Origin: an uncultured Collinsella sp.
Lineage (GTDB): Bacteria > Actinomycetota > Coriobacteriia > Coriobacteriales > Coriobacteriaceae
Assembly (NCBI GenBank): GCA_958427355.1
Contig: CAUACA010000001.1
Coordinates: 150,999-214,998, forward strand
Length of the DNA stretch: 64,000 bases
Direction of reading: 5' to 3'
Part shown: positions 43,709-52,376 of the stretch, in pieces
How positions within the stretch are numbered: the first letter of the stretch is position 1
How the letters are laid out: each line of letters begins with the position of its first letter
Position numbers and translations under genes: made by a program
Notes under the pieces: generated by a model
Seen by the model: only the letters and a program-made list of their open reading frames with translations
Database searches by the model: none
What the model was told of the DNA's origin: nothing

Positions 43709-44104
43709 ATGTCTCACGATATTTGTCCCGACACGGGAGAACCTTGCACTTGCGACGGGTCCGAACCCTGTACCTGCGGTTGCGGTGGCTGTGGACATAC
43801 TGCGGAAGAGGAAGCGGCCGCTGCGGCGTATCGCGATGCACACCGCGAAGGCCCGTCCGGTGATGCTCTCGACCATGAACGCAAGATCATCGTTTCGTTC
43901 GATAGCACCTTCGATGTGATGGAATGCGAGCAGCTGTGTCTTGACGCCGGTGTGCCCGGGCGCATCATGCCACTGCCCGGCTCCATCACCGCCGGCTGCG
44001 GGTTGTGCTGGGCCATGCCGTTCTCGGGCGATGCGCTCGCGGCCTTCCGCGCTGCCACCGAAGGCCGCGTAACCCCCGCCGACTACCATCAGCTCGTCCT
44101 CTAG
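43709..44104 (+). CDS. Second DUF3343 Se/S carrier-like protein with a Cys-rich N-terminal extension
   Basis: 131 residues. The C-terminal 75 residues match the first DUF3343 protein (IIVSFDSTFDVMECEQLCLD, then GRIMPLPGSITAGCGLCWAM). The N-terminal 35 residues are a cysteine-rich stretch with ten cysteines (CPDTGEPCTCDGSEPCTCGC, then GGC), absent from the first copy, possibly a metal- or selenium-binding tail. It is linked to mobA rather than to selD, which ties the family to molybdenum enzymes. Function remains inferred from the family. Confidence 0.72.
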   Translation: MSHDICPDTGEPCTCDGSEPCTCGCGGCGHTAEEEAAAAAYRDAHREGPSGDALDHERKIIVSFDSTFDVMECEQLCLDAGVPGRIMPLPGSITAGCGLCWAMPFSGDALAAFRAATEGRVTPADYHQLVL

Positions 44105-44107
44105 CCA

Positions 44108-44151
44108 CCAAAACCACCACATTGGGGACAGGTACCTTTGTGGTGGTTTGG
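44108..44151. repeat. Hairpin repeat with GGGGACAGGTACC loop
   Basis: CCAAAACCACCAC (44108-44120) pairs with GTGGTGGTTTGG (44140-44151), one base unpaired. The loop contains TTGGGGACAGGTACCTTTG, a type of sequence seen in intergenic palindromes of many bacteria. It follows the DUF3343 stop. The remaining gap to gdhA holds nothing else I can name. Confidence 0.5.
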
Positions 44152-44361
44152 AACACGTGGACGAAACAGGTTTGAAACACGGGTTTTGCACGTCAGGCAT
44201 TCAAAAACGCCTCTACCTGCATCGTAATCAAAACGAAACATCTGCTCGTCCGCTTTTGCGAAACTTTGCCGCAACAGTGCGATATTATCCATACTCGATA
44301 AAGTTCGCGGTGCATAGGGTGCCGCGACCAACATTTTTCGTTTCCCATCATTGGAGGAAGC

Positions 44362-45717
44362 ATGAGCTACACGCAGAAAGTTCTCGAAGAGCTCAAGGCC
44401 CGCTATCCCGAGCAGCCTGAGTTCATCCAGGCCGCGACCGAGATCCTCGGCACCATCCAGCCGGCGCTCGACGCCCACCCCGAGTACGAGGAGGCCGCCC
44501 TGCTGGAGCGCCTCGTCGAGCCCGAGCGCATCGTCATGTTCCGTGTTCCCTGGGTCGACGACCAGGGTAAGGTTCAGGTCAACCGCGGCTATCGCGTCGA
44601 GTTCAACTCTGCCATTGGACCCTACAAGGGCGGCCTGCGCTTTAACCCGACGGTCACCCTGGGTATGCTCAAGTTCCTGGGCCTGGAGCAGATCCTCAAG
44701 AACAGCCTGACCACCCTTCCCATGGGCGGCGGCAAGGGCGGCTCCGACTTTGACCCCAAGGGCAAGTCCAACAACGAGATCATGCACTTCTGCCAGTCCT
44801 TCATGACCGAGCTCTATCGCCACATCGGCCCCAACACCGACGTTCCTGCCGGCGACCTGGGCGTTGGCGGCCGCGAGGTTGCCTACCTGTTCGGTCAGTA
44901 CAAGCGCCTGACCAACGAGTGGACCGGCGTCCTCACCGGCAAGGGCCTCTCCTTTGGCGGCTCGCTCGCCCGTACCGAGGCCACCGGCTACGGTCTGGCC
45001 TACTTTGTGGACGAGTACCTCAAGAGCCGCGGCGACTCTTTCGAGGGCAAGAACGTCGTCGTGCACGGCTCCGGCAACGTCGCTATCTACGCCGTCCAGA
45101 AGGTCTCCCAGCTCGGCGGCAAGGTGCTGGCCTGCTCTGATACTCACGGCTGGGTCGAGGATCCCGACGGCATCGACTACACTGTGCTCGAGCACGTCTA
45201 CAACAAGAAGCGCTCCGGCCACGACAAGGGCGTCACGCTCGCTATGTACGTTGACGAGAAGCCCAACGCCGTGTGGCACGAGGGCGACGGCCGTGGCGTT
45301 TGGCAGCTGCCCTGCGACATCGCGCTGCCCTGCGCTCGCGAGAACACGCTGCTGCTCGAGGACGCCCAGGCGCTCGTCGCCAACGGCTGCAAGGTGGTCG
45401 GCGAGGGCGCGAACATGCCCACGACCATCGAGGCCACGACTTACTTCCAGGAGAACGGCGTTGCCTTTATGCCCGGTAAGGCTGCCAACGCCGGCGGCGT
45501 GCTCGTGTCCGGCCTGGAGATGAGCCAGAACGCCGAGCACCTGTCCTGGACCTTCGAGGAGGTCGACGGCAAGCTCGAGCAGCTCATGCGCGGCATGTTC
45601 CACAACGTGGACGACACCGCCAAGGAGTACGGCCAGGAGGGCAACTTCGTCATGGGTGCCAACATCGCCGGCTTCCTGAAGGTTGCCGACGCCATGCTCG
45701 CCCAGGGCGTCTGCTAA
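44362..45717 (+). CDS. gdhA: NADP-type glutamate dehydrogenase
   Basis: 451 residues, the length of the hexameric bacterial enzyme. The active-site lysine region is PMGGGKGGSDFDPKGKSN near residue 125, preceded by NSAIGPYKGGLRFNPTVTLG. The Rossmann start is VVVHGSGNVAIYAVQKVSQL near residue 234, and GANMPTTIEATTYF is near residue 355. It interconverts 2-oxoglutarate plus ammonia and glutamate. GGAGGAAGC precedes the ATG. NADP preference is by subfamily, not proven. A terminator follows. Confidence 0.93.
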   Translation: MSYTQKVLEELKARYPEQPEFIQAATEILGTIQPALDAHPEYEEAALLERLVEPERIVMFRVPWVDDQGKVQVNRGYRVEFNSAIGPYKGGLRFNPTVTLGMLKFLGLEQILKNSLTTLPMGGGKGGSDFDPKGKSNNEIMHFCQSFMTELYRHIGPNTDVPAGDLGVGGREVAYLFGQYKRLTNEWTGVLTGKGLSFGGSLARTEATGYGLAYFVDEYLKSRGDSFEGKNVVVHGSGNVAIYAVQKVSQLGGKVLACSDTHGWVEDPDGIDYTVLEHVYNKKRSGHDKGVTLAMYVDEKPNAVWHEGDGRGVWQLPCDIALPCARENTLLLEDAQALVANGCKVVGEGANMPTTIEATTYFQENGVAFMPGKAANAGGVLVSGLEMSQNAEHLSWTFEEVDGKLEQLMRGMFHNVDDTAKEYGQEGNFVMGANIAGFLKVADAMLAQGVC

Positions 45718-45744
45718 ATCTTCGCTCGATATAGCATGTGATGA

Positions 45745-45775
45745 GGCTCCCAGCTATCCGGCTGGGAGCCTTTTC
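45745..45775 (+). terminator. Terminator of gdhA
   Basis: GGCTCCCAGC (45745-45754) pairs perfectly with GCTGGGAGCC (45761-45770), followed by TTTTC, 28 bases after the gdhA stop. Confidence 0.92.
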
Positions 45776-45792
45776 TATCCCGGAGGACTCTT

Positions 45793-45867
45793 CATAACTT
45801 GCGGTGAAATACGGACTGTTTAGCGTCCCAGAACGGCTAATCAGTCCGTATTTCACCGCAAGTTATG
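45793..45867. repeat. Dispersed hairpin repeat, copy 4 (inner type CGGACTG)
   Basis: 26-bp perfect arms at 45793-45818 and 45842-45867 around a 23-base loop. The outer core has ACTTGCGG where other copies have AGTTGCGG, and the opposite arm has the matching CCGCAAGT, a compensatory change. It lies between the gdhA terminator and the molybdenum hydroxylase genes. Confidence 0.9.
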
Positions 45868-45946
45868 GATGGGTGGGTGGATTTTGTCCTAAAACGGTGT
45901 GCGGCCCCTCGTTTGGTACACTTAAAAGTACTGGACAAGTGAAGAG

Positions 45947-46861
45947 ATGGGGGAGAACGTGCTCAAGTTCGGTACCTACGTCCGTGTTGGAAGCGCGGCC
46001 GAAGCCTATGAGCTCTTGCAGAAAAACCGCAACAACAAGATTGTGGGCGGCGGCATCTGGATGCGCCTGGGTTCGCGTCGCGTGGCGACGGCGATTGACC
46101 TTTCGGCCTGCGGACTCGATCAGATCGAGGAGACCGAGACCGAGTTTCGCATCGGCGCCATGTGCACCCTGCGCCAGCTCGAGCGCCATGTCGAGCTCAA
46201 CGCGCTTGTCAACAATGTCTTTGAGTTCGCCGTCCACGATATCGTGGGCGTGCAGCTGCGCAATACCGCCACGGTGGGCGGCAGCATCTACGGTCGCTTT
46301 GGCTTCTCGGACGTGCTCTCGGCCTTTTTGGCGCTCGATTCCTATGTTGAGCTGACGGGCGCCGGCCGCGTGCCGCTCGCCGAGTTCGTGGACATGGGCT
46401 ATGTGCGCGACGTGATCGAGCACGTGGTGGTCGTTAAGCACGATTACCGTGCCAGCTATGAGGCCGTGCGCAAGGCCGCGACCGACTTCCCCTCCTTAAA
46501 CGTCACCGCCGCCTGGTGGGGCAACAGCTGGCATGTCACCGTAGGCGCCCGCCCGCTGCGCGCGACCCTGCTGCAGGGCGAGGCGTGCGGTCTGGTGAAC
46601 GAGCAGCCTTCCGAGGATGAGCTGCGCGCCCTGGCCGCGTCCGTACGCGCGCTGAGCTACGGTACCAATCTGTGGGGCTCGGCCGACTACCGCCGTCGCA
46701 TCTCGGCCCCGCTGGTGATTCAGGCTGTGCGCCGCGCCGCCGGCATCGAGCTTTCGGCCGCGCTTGCCCGCGAGCTCGAGACCGTGCAAGTGCCTAAGTT
46801 TGCCACGGACGAGTATTCCTGCCGCCGCGTGCCCGGCGTCGATTCTAGCGAGGTGCGCTAA
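45947..46861 (+). CDS. Xanthine dehydrogenase-type FAD-binding subunit
   Basis: 304 residues, CoxM/XdhB family. FAD-contact motifs are KIVGGGIWMRLGSRRVATAI near residue 30 and LRNTATVGGSIYGRFGFSDV near residue 105. The C-terminal domain ends SADYRRRISAPLVIQAVRRA. It carries electrons from the molybdenum subunit to NAD or another acceptor. A GTG at 45959 with GGGGGAG just upstream is an alternative start. Its stop overlaps the following gene by one base (TAATG). Confidence 0.87.
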   Translation: MGENVLKFGTYVRVGSAAEAYELLQKNRNNKIVGGGIWMRLGSRRVATAIDLSACGLDQIEETETEFRIGAMCTLRQLERHVELNALVNNVFEFAVHDIVGVQLRNTATVGGSIYGRFGFSDVLSAFLALDSYVELTGAGRVPLAEFVDMGYVRDVIEHVVVVKHDYRASYEAVRKAATDFPSLNVTAAWWGNSWHVTVGARPLRATLLQGEACGLVNEQPSEDELRALAASVRALSYGTNLWGSADYRRRISAPLVIQAVRRAAGIELSAALARELETVQVPKFATDEYSCRRVPGVDSSEVR

Positions 46862-49692
46862 TGGCTGCCAAACTCATCGATCTTTCCTTTACGCTCAACG
46901 GCCGCAAGGTCAAGGTTCAGATTGCCCCCGATACCATGCTCTTTGCGCTGCTGCGCGAGCAGGGTTGCGCATCGGTGCGCTGCGCCTGCGAAACCACCAA
47001 CTGCGGCCTGTGCACGGTGTGGCTCGATGGCGACCCGGTGCTGAGCTGCTCGGTTCCCGCCGCCCGTGTTGAGGGTCGATCCATCACCACGCTCGAGGGC
47101 CTCAAGGCCGAGTCCGAGGCGCTCGCCCGGGCGATGGCTGCCGAAGGTGCCGAGCAGTGCGGTTTTTGCGCCCCCGGCCTCATCATGAACGTGCTGGCGC
47201 TCGCCCGCGCCGCCAAGGAGGACCCGAGCCTCGTCGTCACGCGCGAGGAGCTCTCGCGTCAGCTCGCTGGCAACCTCTGCCGCTGCAGCGGCTATGAGAG
47301 CCAGCTGCGTGCCATCGTGCGCTTTCTCAACGAGTCAGGCGTGCAGGTGGGCTTTGAGATGCCCGAGCTGCCGGTCAACGACACCAGCTGCGACGGTGTC
47401 TCCTACAAGCAGATCACTCACAAGCAGCCCAAGAAGGACTCGAAGGCCCTGCTCGAGGGCCGTCCCGTCTACACGGGCGACCTGGTGCCCGCCGGCGCGC
47501 TCATCGTCAAGCTCAAACGCAGCCCGTATGCCCGCGCCAAGATCCGCTCCATCGATACGTCGCGCGCCCTGAAGGTGCCCGGCGTGGTGGGCGTCTACAC
47601 CTACGAGGACGTGCCCCAGCGTCGCTTTACCATTGCCGGCCAGAGCTATCCGCAGCCGAGTCCCTACGACCGCCTGATCCTCGAGAACCTCGTCCGTTAC
47701 CAAAACGAGGAGGTGGCGATCGTCGCCGCCGAGACCGAGGAGGCCGCCGACAAGGCGCTCAAGCTCATCAAGGTCGACTATGAGGTGCTTGAGCCCCTGC
47801 TCGACTTTACACAGGCACTCGATAACGACATCGTGGTCCACCCCGAGGGCGACGTGACCTTTATGTTCCCGCAGGGCGGCGACATTGCTCGCAACCTGGT
47901 GTGCAGCGGTACCAGCGATTTTGGCGACTTGGACGAGGCCTTCGCCCAGAGTGACATCGTCTTCACCCGCACCTACACCAGCCAGGCCACGCAGACCGCG
48001 CCCATGGAGACCTTCCGCGCCTTCGCGACGACCGACGCGTTCGGGCGCATCTCGGTGACCACCTCTACGCAGGTGCCCTTCCACGTGCGCCGCATGGTCG
48101 CTCAGTCGCTCGACATTCCGCAGTCGCAGGTGCAGGTCATTAAGCCGCGCATCGGCGGCGGTTTTGGCTCTAAGCAGACGGGCTGCTGCGAGATCTTCGT
48201 GGCGTTCGTCACCCAGCAGACCGGCCGTCCGAGCTATTGCTGCTACACCCGCGAGGAGACCATCACTGCAGGCAACTCGCGTCACCAGATGCAGATGACC
48301 GTTAAGCTAGGCGCCATGAACGACGGCACCATCACAGCCATCGACCTGCATACGCTGTCCAACGCCGGTGCGTATGGCGAGCACGCCACCACGACGATCG
48401 GCCTTTCGGGCCACAAGAGCTTGCCCATCTACAACCACGTGAAGGCGAGCCGCTTTAGTTGGGACGCCGTCTACACCAACACCAACCGCGGCGGCGCGTA
48501 TCGCGGCTACGGTGCCACCCAGGGCCAGTTTGCCGTGGAGAGCGCCGTCAACGAGCTCGCCGACATGCTGCACATGGACCCCGCCGACCTGCGCCTTAAG
48601 AACATGGTGCACGAGGGCGAGATCATGCCGCAGTACTACAACGAGAAGCTCAACGCCTGCGCGCTCGACCGTTGCCTGCTGCGCGCGATGGACATGATCG
48701 GTTGGCGCGACAAGCCGTTGGCCGTGGACCTGGGCGACCGCGTGCGCGCCCTGGGCTGCGCGCTCACCATGCAGGGCTCGGGCATCTCCAACGTGGACAT
48801 CGCCGGCATCGACATGCGCCTGGAAGAGGACGGCTTCATTACCATCGGCACCGGCGCCACCGATAACGGCATGGGTGTCGACACGATCCTGGCGCAGATT
48901 GCTGCCGAGGAGCTGGGCGTGGAGAGCTCGCAGATCGTGGTGCGCGGCGTGGACACCGATGTGTCGCCGTTCGACGCCGGCTCGTACGCGAGCTCGGGTA
49001 CGTACGTGACGGGCCTTGCCGCCAAGAACGCCGCGACCGAGCTGCGCGAGAAGATTTGCGCCAAGGCCGCCCAGATGTGGGACGTGGACGCCGCCGATGT
49101 GGTCTTCGATGGTCAGTACGTGCGCCTGTTCGACGAGCGCGCCGCGCGCGAGCGCGGTCGCTACCTTACGCTGCGCGACTTTGCCAACCTGTGCGTCAAG
49201 AACATCGCGGGCGGCGACGCGCTCACCTCGCATGCCTCTGCCTGCCTGCCCGTTTCGCCTCCGCCGTTTATGGCCGGCATTGCCGAGGTCGAGGTCGACA
49301 AGGCCACCGGCAAGGTGACCGTGGTGGATTACGCCGCTGCCGTTGACTGCGGCACCGTGATCAACGAGGCGCTCGCGCGCGTCCAGGCCGAGGGCGGCAT
49401 TGCCCAGGGCATCGGTCACGCGCTCTACGAGATTGTCGAGCATGACGATCGTGGCCGCCTGCGCACCGGCAACTTTATGAGCTACAAGCTGCCCACGCGC
49501 CTGGATATCGGCAGCATTCGCGTGGCCTTTGAGCCGAGTTACGAGCCGACGGGTCCGTTTGGCGCCAAGTCGATCGGCGAGGTCGTCATCAACACGCCGC
49601 TCGCCGCCGTTGCCTCGGCCGTGGCACACGCCACCGGCCATCAGGTTCGCTCGCTGCCGATCACGCCGGAGAAAGCGCTGCTGGGGGAATAG
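46861..49692 (+). CDS. Xanthine dehydrogenase-type molybdenum hydroxylase, [2Fe-2S] and molybdopterin domains fused
   Basis: 943 residues. Residues 1-165 are the [2Fe-2S] subunit: CACETTNCGLCTVWLDGDPV and CGFCAPGLIMNVLAL, with NLCRCSGYES closing the second cluster. The rest is the molybdenum domain: IGGGFGSKQTGCCEIFVAFV near residue 435, AYRGYGATQGQFAVESAVNE near residue 555 and a final PFGAKSIGEVVINTPLAAVA with the catalytic glutamate. Substrates of the family are purines and other N-heterocycles; the exact one is not readable. Given selD, yedF, DUF3343 and the EF2568-type desulfurase, it may carry a selenium-dependent cofactor, but yqeB and yqeC are not in the window. Confidence 0.85.
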   Translation: MAAKLIDLSFTLNGRKVKVQIAPDTMLFALLREQGCASVRCACETTNCGLCTVWLDGDPVLSCSVPAARVEGRSITTLEGLKAESEALARAMAAEGAEQCGFCAPGLIMNVLALARAAKEDPSLVVTREELSRQLAGNLCRCSGYESQLRAIVRFLNESGVQVGFEMPELPVNDTSCDGVSYKQITHKQPKKDSKALLEGRPVYTGDLVPAGALIVKLKRSPYARAKIRSIDTSRALKVPGVVGVYTYEDVPQRRFTIAGQSYPQPSPYDRLILENLVRYQNEEVAIVAAETEEAADKALKLIKVDYEVLEPLLDFTQALDNDIVVHPEGDVTFMFPQGGDIARNLVCSGTSDFGDLDEAFAQSDIVFTRTYTSQATQTAPMETFRAFATTDAFGRISVTTSTQVPFHVRRMVAQSLDIPQSQVQVIKPRIGGGFGSKQTGCCEIFVAFVTQQTGRPSYCCYTREETITAGNSRHQMQMTVKLGAMNDGTITAIDLHTLSNAGAYGEHATTTIGLSGHKSLPIYNHVKASRFSWDAVYTNTNRGGAYRGYGATQGQFAVESAVNELADMLHMDPADLRLKNMVHEGEIMPQYYNEKLNACALDRCLLRAMDMIGWRDKPLAVDLGDRVRALGCALTMQGSGISNVDIAGIDMRLEEDGFITIGTGATDNGMGVDTILAQIAAEELGVESSQIVVRGVDTDVSPFDAGSYASSGTYVTGLAAKNAATELREKICAKAAQMWDVDAADVVFDGQYVRLFDERAARERGRYLTLRDFANLCVKNIAGGDALTSHASACLPVSPPPFMAGIAEVEVDKATGKVTVVDYAAAVDCGTVINEALARVQAEGGIAQGIGHALYEIVEHDDRGRLRTGNFMSYKLPTRLDIGSIRVAFEPSYEPTGPFGAKSIGEVVINTPLAAVASAVAHATGHQVRSLPITPEKALLGE

Positions 49693-49723
49693 GCGAGGAA
49701 CCGTCGTCCTCTGGCAAGCCCGG

Positions 49724-49893
49724 GGAAACTGCAGCCCACTTTTCGACCGAATTGTGGGCTGCAGTTTCCGGTTGAGGCCCTTGGCGGAAAGTACATCCCG
49801 GAATAGGGGCTCAAAACGGGTTGCAGTTTCCGGTTAATGGCTATAGCGGAAGCCGCATCCCATTCCGAGGCCCCAAACCGGGACACGCTTTCC
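49724..49893. repeat. Three-unit hairpin array with a 62-nt period
   Basis: Left arms start at 49724, 49786 and 49848 and right arms end at 49769, 49831 and 49893, so both recur every 62 bases exactly. Unit 1 has perfect 16-bp arms (GGAAACTGCAGCCCAC and its complement); units 2 and 3 keep GGAA...CATCCC against GGG...TTTCC with decay inside. It fills most of the 425-base gap between the molybdenum hydroxylase and tRNA-Leu. Confidence 0.75.
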
Positions 49894-49932
49894 GGCGCAT
49901 GGCCAGCATCGCCAGGCTGCCGAGTCCTACCG

Positions 49933-50001
49933 AAGTTGCGGTGGAATAGGGACTGTTTTGGAGGACTGGAGCCCCAAACAGTCCCTATTCCACCGCAACT
50001 T
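49933..50001. repeat. Dispersed hairpin repeat, copy 5 (inner type GGGACTGTTT)
   Basis: 26-bp perfect arms at 49933-49958 and 49976-50001 around a 17-base loop. The core reads GTGGAATA with matching TATTCCAC, so the A-to-G change is compensated on the other arm. It lies 40 bases after the 62-nt array and about 115 bases before tRNA-Leu. Confidence 0.9.
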
Positions 50002-50117
50002 ATGAGATGGGGTGGCGTGCTCTATTGGCTTGCACTCGTGGTGAGGTCGTGAGCCTGTAAAAGGTGTGCGTGCGCTTGCCGTTCGTATCTGCTATCATTC
50101 CTAGTCTGTGCGCTCAT

Positions 50118-50201
50118 GCGGGCGTGGCGGAATTGGTAGACGCGCCAGATTTAGGTTCTGGTGGGATTCCCGTGAAGGTTCGAGTCCTTTCGCCCGCACC
50201 A
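50118..50201 (+). tRNA. tRNA-Leu (TAG anticodon)
   Basis: 84 bases including CCA. The acceptor GCGGGCG pairs with CGCCCGC. The anticodon stem CCAGA/TCTGG holds TTTAGGT with TAG, and a class II variable arm follows (TGGGATTCCCG). The T-arm is AAGG-TTCGAGT-CCTTT. It precedes trigger factor. Confidence 0.96.
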
Positions 50202-50292
50202 TCGCACCTGCGTCGGCCTCGGCCGTCGCGATACTTTGTTGCATAAAGGTACCAGCACCTCAGATAAGCTGGGCAGTATGAGGAGGAACGTG

Positions 50293-51591
50293 TTGAACAT
50301 CACCGCTTCTGACGTCAAGGACGCCAAGCTCACCGCTACGGTCACCATCCCGGCCGCCGACGTCGACGCCGCGATCAAGAAGGCCTACAAGGACACCGCC
50401 AAGAAGTACCGCTTCCCGGGCTTCCGTGCCGGTAAGGCTCCCCGTCCGGTCATCGACTCCGCACTTGGCGCCGAGGCTACCCTCGCTCAGGCCACCAACG
50501 ACCTGATTGCCGCCAACGAGCCCGCCGTCCTCAACGAGCTGGACATCGTCCCCACCAAGAACGGTGACTACAAGGAGCTCGACCTCGCCAAGGATCACGA
50601 GGACTACACCTACACCGTCGAGTTCTCCCTGCGTCCCGCCGCTGAGCTCTCCTCCTTCGACGCTGTCGAGATCGAGATGCCTCCCGCGGAGGTCACCGAG
50701 TCCGAGATCAACAACCAGGTCGAGATGCTCCTCAACTACCGTGCCACCTTCGAGGACGTCGAGGGCCGCGCCGTCGAGGCCGAGGACTACGTTACCGTCG
50801 ACCTCAAGGCCGTCGAGAACGCCGACAACTTCGCCGCCGAGGGCCGCATGCTCATCGCCGGTAGCGATAGCAACCCTAAGGAGTTCAACGAGGCCCTGAT
50901 CGGCGCTAACGTTGACGACGTCAAGACCGTCACCTGGACCGACGAGGTCGAGGAGGGCGAGGAGGCCGAGACCCACACCGTCGAGGTCACCGTCAAGGGC
51001 ATCAAGGTCCGCAACACCCCCGAGCTCACCGACGAGCTCGTCAAGTCCGACTTTGGCTTCGACAGCATCGAGGCCATGCGCGACGCTATCAAGATCGAGA
51101 TCGAGCAGGACAAGGCTTCCCGCCTCCCGGCCGAGAAGGAGAACCGTTGCGTCTCCGCTCTCGCCGAGCGTCTGCAGCTCGACGAGATGGACGCCGACTA
51201 TGAGCAGTCCGTCTTTGAGGAGCTTGGCCAGAACTTCCTGTCCAACCTCGCTGCCCGCGGCATGACCCTCGACACCTGGCTGCCCGCTTCCGGCCTGACC
51301 ATGGAGCAGTTCATCGGCGACCTGCACAAGCAGGCCAACGACGTTGCCCGTGAGTCCCTGGCTCTCGACGCCCTCGCCCGTGAGCTCAAGATCGAGGTCA
51401 CCGAGGACGACATCAACGCCGAGTTCGAGAAGGCTGGCGTCAAGGACGTCGAGGCTTCCAAGGCCGAGTTCATCGCCGATGGCCGCATGCCTGCCGTCCG
51501 CGAGTCCATCCGTCGCTCCAAGGCCGTCGATCACCTGGTCGAGAACGCCAAGGTGACCGAGGTCGACGAGACCGCCAAGGACGCCGAGTAA
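50293..51591 (+). CDS. tig: Trigger factor (ribosome-associated chaperone and peptidyl-prolyl isomerase)
   Basis: 432 residues. The N-terminal ribosome-binding domain has the signature FRAGKAPRPVIDSALG near residue 50 (the GFRxGKxP motif). The middle FKBP-like domain (about 150-245: VEAEDYVTVDLKAVENADNF) lacks the full aromatic pocket. The helical C-terminal domain holds the substrate. I chose the TTG at 50293, giving MNITASDVK, because AGGAGG at 50281-50286 is six bases away; GTG at 50290 or ATG at 50278 are alternatives. It lies upstream of clpP and clpX, the common order. Confidence 0.92.
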   Translation: MNITASDVKDAKLTATVTIPAADVDAAIKKAYKDTAKKYRFPGFRAGKAPRPVIDSALGAEATLAQATNDLIAANEPAVLNELDIVPTKNGDYKELDLAKDHEDYTYTVEFSLRPAAELSSFDAVEIEMPPAEVTESEINNQVEMLLNYRATFEDVEGRAVEAEDYVTVDLKAVENADNFAAEGRMLIAGSDSNPKEFNEALIGANVDDVKTVTWTDEVEEGEEAETHTVEVTVKGIKVRNTPELTDELVKSDFGFDSIEAMRDAIKIEIEQDKASRLPAEKENRCVSALAERLQLDEMDADYEQSVFEELGQNFLSNLAARGMTLDTWLPASGLTMEQFIGDLHKQANDVARESLALDALARELKIEVTEDDINAEFEKAGVKDVEASKAEFIADGRMPAVRESIRRSKAVDHLVENAKVTEVDETAKDAE

Positions 51592-51667
51592 TTCTCGCCA
51601 CCTTGCCCGCGAGCGCATGCGCGCGCCCGTGATGGGGTAAAGTTATACACCGGTTATCCGGTTGCTT

Positions 51668-51712
51668 CGTACGGTGCCAGCCAATGCATAGCATGCGGGC
51701 ACCGTACGTTTA
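51668..51712 (+). terminator. Terminator between tig and clpP
   Basis: CGTACGGTGCC (51668-51678) pairs perfectly with GGCACCGTACG (51698-51708), followed by TTTATCT. It suggests clpP has its own promoter in the short gap that follows or relies on read-through. Confidence 0.7.
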
Positions 51713-51754
51713 TCTAGAACCAATTTGGTCCGCAAGAGAGAAATGGAGATGCGT

Positions 51755-52375
51755 ATGATCGCTAAGTTCGATTCCGCCCTCGTGCCATACGTTATCGAGC
51801 AGACGCCGCGCGGCGAGCGCAGCTACGATATCTATTCGCGCCTGCTCAACGACCGCATCATCTTTTTGGGCGAGGAGATCAACTCCGTCAGCGCCAACCT
51901 GGTCGTTGCCCAGCTGCTGCATCTTGAGAGCCAGGATGCCGAGAAGGATATCTCGCTCTACATCAATTCGCCCGGCGGCGAGGTCTACTCCGGCCTGGCA
52001 ATTCTTGACACTATGAACTTTATCAAGCCGCAGGTCTCGACCATTTGCGTCGGCATGGCCGCGTCTATGGCCGCCGTGCTGCTTTCGGCCGGCGCTAAGG
52101 GCAAGCGATTCTGCCTGCCGCACTCCAAGGTTATGATTCACCAGCCCAGCGGCGGTGCCCAGGGTCAGCAGACCGAGATCGAGATCGTGGCCGAGGAGAT
52201 CAAGAAGACTCGCCGCGAGCTCAACCAGATCCTGTCCGATGCCTCGGGCCAGCCGATCGAGAAGGTCCAGGCCGACACCGAACGCGACAACTACCTGACC
52301 GCTGCCGAGGCCCTCGACTACGGCCTGATCGACCGCATCGTCACCTCGCGCGATCTCGCCGCGAAGGACGCCTAG
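51755..52375 (+). CDS. clpP: ATP-dependent Clp protease proteolytic subunit ClpP
   Basis: 206 residues. The catalytic serine lies in [20 protein letters not shown] and the histidine in [12 protein letters not shown]; the aspartate follows near residue 170. [20 protein letters not shown] is the conserved N-terminus. The ATG at 51755 is six bases after GGAG; in-frame ATGs at 51743 and 51749 are alternatives. ClpP forms the tetradecameric chamber served by ClpX, whose gene starts one base after this stop. Confidence 0.94.
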   Translation: MIAKFDSALVPYVIEQTPRGERSYDIYSRLLNDRIIFLGEEINSVSANLVVAQLLHLESQDAEKDISLYINSPGGEVYSGLAILDTMNFIKPQVSTICVGMAASMAAVLLSAGAKGKRFCLPHSKVMIHQPSGGAQGQQTEIEIVAEEIKKTRRELNQILSDASGQPIEKVQADTERDNYLTAAEALDYGLIDRIVTSRDLAAKDA

Positions 52376-52376
52376 G

